A stretch of 22,016 nt of DNA, taken from assembly GCA_035634055.1 (NCBI GenBank), contig DASQDR010000196.1, forward strand, positions 1 to 22,016, given 5' to 3'. Origin of the DNA: JAICTV01 sp035634055. Its GTDB lineage: Bacteria; Planctomycetota; Phycisphaerae; Tepidisphaerales; Tepidisphaeraceae. The position numbers and the translations under genes are program-made. Positions 1 to 5,574 of this stretch are shown here, piece after piece (position 1 is the stretch's first letter; every line of letters begins with the position of its first letter). The notes under the pieces were generated by a model that had not been told where the DNA came from, did no database searches, and saw nothing but the letters and a program-made list of their open reading frames with translations.

Positions 1-1494
1 CCCGCGGCACAGCCGGAAGCGCTGGAGATCCTGAAGAACCGGACGGACGCGACCAGCGAAGCGCTGCTCGGCGGGACGTTCCACAACGCGCTGGCGGGCG
101 TGGCGTTCCAGGTGCCGTCGCGCGTGCAGCAGGTTTCCAAGGCGTCGGTCGGCGAAGAGGTGGCGCGCTTCGCCAGCGCCGACAAGGCGTGGGAGCTGGT
201 GGTCAACAAGGCCAGCACCGGTCAGCCGCTGCCGCTCACCGGCGGCGCGCCCAAGGATCGGAAGGACGCGAAGGCGCCCGCGTCGCAGCCGAGCCAGCTC
301 GGGCTGATGGAAGTGGTGGCGGCGCGGCTCAAGCAGAACAATCCGGGCGTCGACATCGTCCGCCAGGACGTGGTCAACCTTGGCGAGCACGACGCCGGGC
401 TGATCGCCGCCCGCGTCAGCTCGACATCGGCCCGGCGGCTGATGCAGCAGGCGATCATCCAGGCGAACGACCAGCTTTATTACACCTTCACGATGACGAC
501 CCCGGCGGCCAAGGACGCCGCGGGCCCCGACGCCTCCGACGCTGGCGAGCAGGTCGCCGTCGAGTCGTTCCGCCAGATGCTCGACACCGTCAAGCTGCTG
601 GACCGCGCCGCGATCAAGGACGACCAGAACGAGCGGCTGGTCCGCACCCGCGCGCTGTTCGTCAACGTCACCGCCAGCCGGCTGAAGGAAGTGCTGATCC
701 CCGAGCAGTGGCTGCGGTTGCAGCGCGGCGGGAAGGACATCGGGTACACCTATGTCGTCGAGGAGCCCGACGCCCAGGGCGCCCACGAGGGCATCAAGGT
801 CGGCATCCGCTCGCGCACGTACCCGGGCGAGAACGCGCAGGTGGACGGGGAGACGTGGTACTTCATCTCGCTGGACCGCAAGCACGAGACGTGGTCGAAC
901 CTGGTCTGGGTGCAGGACCTCGCGACGAAAAAGTCGGACCAGTTCACGGAGTTCGGCTCGGCCGACCGCCGGCTCAAGCGGTTCGTCGACACCGGCGGGC
1001 AGGTGCAGGTCGGTGAAGCCCGGGACCCGAAGCAGCCGCCGGTGGTGGAGGTCGAGCCGTACACGCTGCACGTGCAGTCGGTGGGGCAGAAGGGCAACGC
1101 CGAGCCGCTGACGCAGAACCTCCCGCCGTTCTACCTGCCGCAGGCGATCGGGCACCTGCTGCCGCGGCTGGTGCCGCGGTCGCAGCCCAAGACGTACCTG
1201 TTCGCCACCTACGTCAGCGACCGCCGCGCGGTGATGATGCGCTACGTGGACATTGGCAACGAGGTGGACGTGGAGCTCGGCGGGCAGCGCGTGCGGGCCG
1301 TGCCGGTGTCGGACCGCATCGGCCTGGAAGGCTCCGCCACCGTCCACTACGTCAGCCCTGAGGGCAAGTATCTCGGCAGCGTGAACAAGGATTCGCAGAT
1401 CCAGATTCTGCCCACCGACGCCGCGACGCTGCAGAAGATCTGGGCGAACCGCGCGGACCTGACCCGCCCGCGCGTGCCGGAACAGCCGAAGTAG
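1..1494 (+). CDS. Hypothetical protein, 3' portion of a larger gene
   Basis: The reading frame is open from the first base, so the true start lies upstream and 497 codons are visible; the GTG at 100 is internal because coding sequence continues before it. I do not recognise the family. A Pro/Ala/Lys-rich stretch lies near visible residues 80-100. It is followed by a segment ending in an aromatic-rich strand (QLYYTFTMTTP, about residue 155-165) that resembles the strand layout of DcrB/PsbP-like lipoprotein domains, which is a weak resemblance only. The rest is mixed alpha/beta, with several Trp/Tyr-rich strands around residues 280-310. No membrane helix is visible in the part present. It ends in TAG 57 bases before the next gene on the same strand, so the two may be co-transcribed. 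Coding status is well supported by codon use; function is unknown. Confidence 0.8.
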   Translation, partial: PAAQPEALEILKNRTDATSEALLGGTFHNALAGVAFQVPSRVQQVSKASVGEEVARFASADKAWELVVNKASTGQPLPLTGGAPKDRKDAKAPASQPSQLGLMEVVAARLKQNNPGVDIVRQDVVNLGEHDAGLIAARVSSTSARRLMQQAIIQANDQLYYTFTMTTPAAKDAAGPDASDAGEQVAVESFRQMLDTVKLLDRAAIKDDQNERLVRTRALFVNVTASRLKEVLIPEQWLRLQRGGKDIGYTYVVEEPDAQGAHEGIKVGIRSRTYPGENAQVDGETWYFISLDRKHETWSNLVWVQDLATKKSDQFTEFGSADRRLKRFVDTGGQVQVGEARDPKQPPVVEVEPYTLHVQSVGQKGNAEPLTQNLPPFYLPQAIGHLLPRLVPRSQPKTYLFATYVSDRRAVMMRYVDIGNEVDVELGGQRVRAVPVSDRIGLEGSATVHYVSPEGKYLGSVNKDSQIQILPTDAATLQKIWANRADLTRPRVPEQPK

Positions 1495-1551
1495 CCGCGA
1501 CCGTGCCAACCGGGTCGGCCGGCGCAGCTTCCGTGATGCGACCGGACCGCC

Positions 1552-2379
1552 TTGGCCGATAAGCTGTTCAGGGACATGCTGCGCTCCGTCGGGAAAATCT
1601 TCGGCCTGACCTTCCTGCTGCTGGCCGCCAGCGGCGCAGTGTTCTACTACCAGCGCGCGTACTCCACGTCGTTCCAGATCGCCAAGCTCCAGGACGAGAA
1701 GCGGAAGGCCGAGGAGGAGAAGCGCCAGCTCGAGCAGGTCGTCAGCCGCCTCTCCACCGAGAAGCGCGTGGCCGACGTGCTGGTCAGCCGGCAGGAGAAG
1801 AACGCCGACGGCGTGCTCGAGACGACGCTGCTGCTGGTCGAGTACGACAAGCAGGGCAGCCCCTTGCCGGCCAAGTCGGTCACCGTTCTGGGCGAGTACG
1901 TGCACATCGACGCGATGGTGATCAAGTTCGACCACGACCTGGTGCGCGAGAACGACCCGCTGCGCGGGCACAGCATCGCGCTGTTCACCAAGATCTACGG
2001 CGACCACCAGCGCCCCGCCGACGCGCAGATGATCGACCCGCCGGGCCGCATCCCCGACATCTACCGCGGCGCCGAGCCGCAGGTGAGCGAGTTCGAGATG
2101 TCGCTGTGGAAGGAGTTCTGGCGGCTGTACGAGGACGAGTCGTTCCGCAAGTCCAAGGGCGTCCGCACCGCCAGCGGGCACGGCTTGTGGGGGATCTTTC
2201 GCCCCGACCGGCTGTACACGGTGACGATCGAGCCCGACGGCGGGTTGAGCCTCGCGTCCGAAGGACTGAAGGGAATTTACCGTGAGGCCCTGAAGCAGCG
2301 CTTCGCGCCCACGCCCGCCACTGGCCCCGCCGCTGCCGCCAGCCCCGCGCCCGCCACTACCCGCCCGGCAGCGCCCTGA
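1552..2379 (+). CDS. Membrane-anchored coiled-coil protein, unknown function
   Basis: A 275-residue protein with one N-terminal membrane helix (about 14-33), a highly charged Lys/Glu coiled coil (about 43-72) and a soluble domain (about 75-245). It ends in a Pro/Ala/Thr-rich tail (251-275). The layout suggests a cytoplasmic N-terminus with the coiled coil and C-terminal domain outside the membrane. I do not recognise the C-terminal domain; it has conserved-looking features such as GEYVHIDAMVIKFD and GLWGIFRPDRLYTV. The start is uncertain: TTG at 1552 gives a short charged leader before the helix, while an in-frame ATG at 1576 would also keep the helix. Neither has a strong ribosome site. It lies 57 bases after the preceding gene and converges on the RTX gene with only 17 bases between stops, in a GC-alternating stretch. 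Confidence 0.78.
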   Translation: MADKLFRDMLRSVGKIFGLTFLLLAASGAVFYYQRAYSTSFQIAKLQDEKRKAEEEKRQLEQVVSRLSTEKRVADVLVSRQEKNADGVLETTLLLVEYDKQGSPLPAKSVTVLGEYVHIDAMVIKFDHDLVRENDPLRGHSIALFTKIYGDHQRPADAQMIDPPGRIPDIYRGAEPQVSEFEMSLWKEFWRLYEDESFRKSKGVRTASGHGLWGIFRPDRLYTVTIEPDGGLSLASEGLKGIYREALKQRFAPTPATGPAAAASPAPATTRPAAP

Positions 2380-2396
2380 CCTCCGCGCGCGCGCGG

Positions 2397-3521
2397 CTAC
2401 GAGTAGATGCCGGTGATGGGCCCCTGGGAATGGTTCCACTCTTCGCCCAGGGCATTGGCGCCGTCATCTTCCGCCGCCAGGTCGCGCAGGTCTTCGGGCT
2501 CATCGAAACGCAGGAAATCGTCGTTCCCGCCCCCGCCGAAGAGGTGGTCCGGCCCGGTGTAGCCGGTGATGAAGTCGTCGCCGGCGTCGCCGTAGGCGAG
2601 GTCCTCGTCCTCCTCGCCGGAGACGCGGTCGTTGCCGTCGCCGCCGGTGAGGGTATCGCTCTGGCTGCCGCCGCGCAGCGAGTCGTCGCCGGCGTCGCCG
2701 ACCAGCGTGTCCCTGTCGCGCCCGCCCAGCAGCGTGTCGTTTCCCGCTTCCCCGTTAAGGCTGTCGCGATCGCTGGCGGTAGGCGCGGGGAAGAGGATCG
2801 GGTTCTCGGAGAGGTCGTAGGATCCGGTGAGCCGGTCGTGGCCGGCGCCGCCGAGCAGCGAGTCGTTGCCGTCGCCGCCGCTGAGGGTGTCGTCGCCGGC
2901 CCGCCCGGCGAGGTGATCGTCGCCGGCGTGGCCGAGCAGCCAGTCGAGCCCGTCGCCGCCGTCGAGCATGTCGTTGCCGCGCTCGCCGATGATGTGGTCG
3001 TTGCCGGCCTCGCCGGAGAGGTAGTCGCGCGAGCCGCCGCCGTTGATGGCGTCGTTGCCGCCCGACCCGCGGATGCGGTCGGAGCCGGCGCCGCCCTCGA
3101 TGCGATCGGAGGACCCTTCGCCGCTGATGGTGTCGTTGCCGTCCTCGCCGTAGATCGTGTCGCGCCCGCCGCCGCTGATGATCAGGTCATGGCCCGCGCC
3201 GCCCCAGATGCGGTTGCGCAGCGCCGGCCCGCCGGCGGGGACGGAGATGACGATGACGTCGTCCGCGTCCCCGCCGCGCACGCGAAAGCCGGTCAACGCC
3301 GGCGCCGTCAGCCGCCGGGTGCTTGTTCCCTGGTCGATCTGATAGTAAGCCGCGACGCCGGCGCGCGCCGCGACGTACGTGACGCTGAGCGACCCGTGGG
3401 CCGCGACGTCGTACGTGGCGGCCGCGGTGGTCTCGGTGATGACCAGGGGATGATCGGCCAAGTCCAGCTTCGAGAAGAGCCGGCGCGGCTCCAGCACTTG
3501 GATCGGTTGCGCGTGAAGCAA
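2397..3521 (-). CDS. RTX-type calcium-binding repeat protein with LEPR-type N-terminus
   Basis: About 374 residues. From roughly residue 107 to 345 it consists of about 23 nonapeptides of the GGxGxDxUx kind (for example GEDGNDTISG and GGDGNDSLLGG). They form two blocks separated by a non-repeat insert containing SENPILFPAP. Such repeats form calcium-stabilised parallel beta rolls in extracellular proteins. The N-terminus has no classical signal peptide but carries VLEPRRLFS at residues 9-17, matching the LEPR-type motif common near the N-terminus of planctomycete surface proteins. The TTG start at 3521 is preferred: GGGGA lies a few bases upstream, a GATAAT box lies at 3563-3558, and the motif then sits at its usual place. 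A longer reading back to 3881 would overlap the opposite-strand gene at 3670-4074 and is low-complexity. GTG at 3575 is the alternative. No catalytic domain was seen, so a structural or adhesive role is an inference. Confidence 0.85.
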   Translation of the reverse strand: MLHAQPIQVLEPRRLFSKLDLADHPLVITETTAAATYDVAAHGSLSVTYVAARAGVAAYYQIDQGTSTRRLTAPALTGFRVRGGDADDVIVISVPAGGPALRNRIWGGAGHDLIISGGGRDTIYGEDGNDTISGEGSSDRIEGGAGSDRIRGSGGNDAINGGGSRDYLSGEAGNDHIIGERGNDMLDGGDGLDWLLGHAGDDHLAGRAGDDTLSGGDGNDSLLGGAGHDRLTGSYDLSENPILFPAPTASDRDSLNGEAGNDTLLGGRDRDTLVGDAGDDSLRGGSQSDTLTGGDGNDRVSGEEDEDLAYGDAGDDFITGYTGPDHLFGGGGNDDFLRFDEPEDLRDLAAEDDGANALGEEWNHSQGPITGIYS

Positions 3522-3557
3522 TGGATTTCCCCGTAAAGCCCCGAGCTCGCCGGCAAG

Positions 3558-3563
3558 ATTATC
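3558..3563 (-). promoter_or_regulatory. Candidate -10 box for the RTX gene
   Basis: Read on the minus strand this is GATAAT, five of six matches to TATAAT, inside the small palindrome AAGATAATCTT. It lies about 37 bases before the TTG start at 3521, leaving room for a short leader with a GGGGA ribosome site. A TTGCTC 19 bases further upstream is a weak -35 candidate. If used, it excludes the upstream GTG at 3575 as the start. Confidence 0.4.
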
Positions 3564-3669
3564 TTGGCCACCCACGCCCTGCGAGCAAAATCGCCTCAGG
3601 CGATGGCGGCGGTGGCGCCGGCCGGGGTGGTATTGCCCGGCGGGATCGCCTGCGGGATCATCGCCGCGC

Positions 3670-4074
3670 GTGATGCCCGCAGGCCCGCCCCCTCTGCCAC
3701 CGCTGGACCCCGACGGCCCGCCGATGCCGCGGCTGGCGCCCGCGTGGGTGGCGCTTCTATCAGCGTGGCTCGGGCTCTTGACGCTGGTCGCAGCCGTCGC
3801 CGTGCCGTTCCTCCCCGGCTCGCGCGACCCGCGGGCGGAGCTGGAGCAGCTTCGACCGTACTCCGCCGCCGACCGCTTCATCCCCGTCCCGCTTTACGCT
3901 GCGACGGTCGCGCTGTTCCTGGCGATCGTGGTCCTCTGGCAGATGCGCCGCGAGCCGCGCCCGCTGCCGGTCGCCCTCGCGGCGCAGCGCGTGCAGGCGT
4001 GGGTGGGGATCGTCCTGGCGCTGGCGGGAGCGGCGGTCGTCTACGCCTGGGTCGGCCTGCGCGGGCCAACCTAG
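3670..4074 (+). CDS. Small membrane protein with three helices
   Basis: A 134-residue protein with a Pro-rich N-terminal segment (about 1-24) and three hydrophobic helices (about 26-48, 74-91 and 108-129). They are separated by an Arg/Glu/Ser-rich loop (50-72) and a short Arg/Pro-rich loop. I do not recognise the family. The frame opens with adjacent GTG (3670) and ATG (3673) codons, and neither has a clear ribosome site, so the start could be either. It is divergent from the RTX gene, with about 150 bases between the starts, and ends 61 bases before thiS. Third codon positions are almost all G or C, and the hydrophobic pattern is regular, which supports coding. There is no evidence on function. 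Confidence 0.65.
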   Translation: MMPAGPPPLPPLDPDGPPMPRLAPAWVALLSAWLGLLTLVAAVAVPFLPGSRDPRAELEQLRPYSAADRFIPVPLYAATVALFLAIVVLWQMRREPRPLPVALAAQRVQAWVGIVLALAGAAVVYAWVGLRGPT

Positions 4075-4122
4075 AGCCTTGCCCGCCGCGCCGCAGAAGC
4101 CAGCGCGGGCGGCCGCCTCGAT

Positions 4123-4128
4123 TACAAT
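4123..4128 (+). promoter_or_regulatory. TACAAT box just before thiS
   Basis: TACAAT ends seven bases before the GTG start of thiS. A -10 element here would place the transcription start at or next to the start codon, giving a leaderless message. No ribosome site is present between box and start, in keeping with this. No convincing -35 was found 16-18 bases upstream. Confidence 0.5.
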
Positions 4129-4135
4129 CTTTCCC

Positions 4136-4333
4136 GTGACGATCAAGGTAAATGGCCGAGACCGCGACGTGCCCGACGGCACCACGGTCACGCAGCTCAT
4201 CCAGCAGCACGACCTCGCGCCGCAGAAGGTGGCCGTGGAGCTCAACCGCCGGCTGATCCGCACGGAGAAGTACGACACGGTCCTGAAGGCGGGCGACGAG
4301 GTGGAGATCGTCACCTTCGTCGGCGGGGGGTAG
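4136..4333 (+). CDS. thiS: ThiS sulfur carrier protein
   Basis: A 65-residue ubiquitin-like sulfur carrier for thiazole formation in thiamine biosynthesis. It starts MTIKVNGRDRDVPDGTTV and ends in FVGGG, so it has the C-terminal Gly-Gly that is adenylated and converted to a thiocarboxylate. The length agrees with the family's usual 65-70 residues. The GTG at 4136 is chosen over a TTG at 4079 because the extra 19 residues (Pro/Ala-rich) are not part of the fold and because a TACAAT box sits in that stretch. The neighbour 120 bases downstream is thiG, its functional partner: ThiS thiocarboxylate donates sulfur to the ThiG-bound intermediate. No thiF, thiH or thiO is in the window, so the activation and dehydroglycine steps must be encoded elsewhere. 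Confidence 0.93.
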   Translation: MTIKVNGRDRDVPDGTTVTQLIQQHDLAPQKVAVELNRRLIRTEKYDTVLKAGDEVEIVTFVGGG

Positions 4334-4441
4334 CGTATGACCTGAGCCCAAGGCGTCTGACTCGAAACCGCGCGCTCGCGGCGCGCGCCTTCGCCTCACC
4401 CACGCCCTACCGCTTGTGGTTTCGCCGCTCCCCCCAGCGGC

Positions 4442-4447
4442 TAGAAT
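4442..4447 (+). promoter_or_regulatory. TAGAAT box just before thiG
   Basis: TAGAAT ends six bases before the ATG of thiG and no ribosome site lies between them, so a leaderless transcript is plausible. Upstream, the 120-base gap after thiS holds a GC-alternating hairpin-capable run near 4369-4389 and a CCGCT/AGCGG pair around a C-run near 4426-4441. No TPP riboswitch-like sequence was recognised. Confidence 0.5.
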
Positions 4448-4453
4448 GACCGC

Positions 4454-5272
4454 ATGGACCTCTTCCGCATCAAGGATTTCGAGATCACCAACCGCCTGTT
4501 CGTCGGCACCGGCAAGTACAAGGACTACGACGTCATGCAGCGGGCGCTGGAGGCCAGCGGCTGCCAGGTCGTCACCGTCGCCGTGCGGCGCGAGCGGCTG
4601 GTGGACGCGGCGGGGCGGTCGCTGCTCGATTTCCTGGACCTGTCCAAGTACGTGATCCTGCCCAACACCGCCGGCTGCTTCACCGCCGACGACGCCATCC
4701 GCGTCGCGCTGCTCGGGCGCGACCTGCTGGAGAAGCAGGGGAACAAGGGAGCGGGGTGGGTGAAGCTCGAGGTGCTCGGCGACAAGAAGACCTTGCTGCC
4801 CGACCCCGTCGGCACCATCGAGGCGACGCGCGAGCTGGTGAAGGAAGGGTTCACGGTGCTGGCCTACACCAGCGACGACCCGCGCTCGGCCGTCCGCATC
4901 AAGGAAGCGGGCGCGGCCAGCGTGATGCCGGCGGGCTCACCCATCGGATCAGGTCAGGGCGTGCTCAACCCGCTTAACATTTCGCTCTGCCTGGAACTGC
5001 TCAAGGAGGGCGATCCGCACTTTCCCGTCATCGTCGACGCCGGCGTCGGCACGGCAAGCGACACGACCATTGCGATGGAGCTCGGCGCCGACGGCGTCCT
5101 GCTCAACACCGGCATCGCTCACGCCAAGGAGCCGGTGACCATGGCCGCCGCCATGAAATACGCCCTGGAGGCGGGGCGGCTGAGCTACCAGGCGGGGCGC
5201 ATCGCCAAGAAGCGCTACGCGACGGCGAGCTCACCGTTCGAAGGCGTCATCAGTTATATTCCGGGGGAATAG
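4454..5272 (+). CDS. thiG: ThiG thiazole synthase
   Basis: A 272-residue (beta/alpha)8 enzyme that condenses 1-deoxy-D-xylulose 5-phosphate, dehydroglycine and the sulfur from ThiS thiocarboxylate into the thiazole phosphate of thiamine. Family landmarks are in order: FVGTGKY (16-22), ILPNTAGC (68-75), WVKLEVLGD (102-110), where Lys104 is the presumed Schiff-base lysine, MPAGSPIGSGQG (158-169), VDAGVGTASD (194-203) and GADGVLLNTGIAHAK (211-225). Length and motifs are complete. The ATG is set by agreement with the family's N-terminus and by the TAGAAT box six bases upstream. It follows thiS in the same orientation. Its TAG stop lies against the ribosome site of the next small gene, so thiG and that gene are probably co-transcribed. 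Confidence 0.97.
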   Translation: MDLFRIKDFEITNRLFVGTGKYKDYDVMQRALEASGCQVVTVAVRRERLVDAAGRSLLDFLDLSKYVILPNTAGCFTADDAIRVALLGRDLLEKQGNKGAGWVKLEVLGDKKTLLPDPVGTIEATRELVKEGFTVLAYTSDDPRSAVRIKEAGAASVMPAGSPIGSGQGVLNPLNISLCLELLKEGDPHFPVIVDAGVGTASDTTIAMELGADGVLLNTGIAHAKEPVTMAAAMKYALEAGRLSYQAGRIAKKRYATASSPFEGVISYIPGE

Positions 5273-5276
5273 GAGG
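5271..5276 (+). promoter_or_regulatory. Strong Shine-Dalgarno site for the small broken gene
   Basis: AGGAGG, seven bases before the GTG at 5284, overlaps the last two bases of the thiG stop codon. It is one of the few full-consensus ribosome sites in the window. It supports translation of the small gene that follows and fixes its start. Confidence 0.7.
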
Positions 5277-5283
5277 AACACGC

Positions 5284-5524
5284 GTGAGAGCGGTGCGATT
5301 GAGCGAAATGCTGACTGCGCAGCCGTTCAAGCCGTTCATGATCAAGACGACGGATGGCGACACGTTCCGCGTCCATCATCCCGGACTACGCCATGGTCAG
5401 TCCGGGAAAGACGGAGGTGGCGTTTTTTGATGCCGATGACCACTTCCGGCTGGTGGCGATGAAGCACATCGTGACGCTCGACCCCGTCCACGGCAACGGC
5501 AGTAAAAAGGCCGAAAACCGCTAA
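5284..5524 (+). pseudogene. Small conserved-type protein split by a one-base frameshift
   Basis: From the GTG at 5284 the frame reads MRAVRLSEMLTAQPFKPF... and reaches an early TGA at 5428-5430, giving 48 residues. One base near 5383 (a G in CCCGGAC) appears to be extra. Removing it lets the first frame run into a second frame (DYAMVSPGKTEVAFFDAD...) that stays open to TAA at 5522-5524. The joined product would be 79 residues. It resembles small planctomycete proteins of the form ...QPFxPF...DG...V.HP[DE]....SP......; that family impression comes from memory. The intact AGGAGG site and protein-like sequence on both sides of the shift suggest either very recent decay or a sequencing error. It follows thiG directly; function is unknown. 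Confidence 0.7.
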
Positions 5525-5574
5525 CCTGACAGCGATCATTCCGACCGCGTCCACCGTAGAGTATCGCGAGCGCG

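Noticed and set aside
2550..3200. Regular repeats with even spacing, CRISPR-like at first sight
   Set aside because: The period is 27 bases, equal to nine codons, with degenerate units and no spacers; it encodes RTX nonapeptides.
2430..3536. Long plus-strand ORF of 368 codons
   Set aside because: It is the antisense shadow of the RTX repeats; its Val/Ala/Gly periodicity mirrors the 27-base repeat of the real gene.
4079..4135. Upstream TTG start for thiS
   Set aside because: It would add 19 Pro/Ala-rich residues absent from the ThiS fold and would put the TACAAT box inside the gene.
4334..4453. Possible TPP riboswitch before thiG
   Set aside because: No thi-box-like core was found, and the TAGAAT box six bases before the start leaves no room for a leader.
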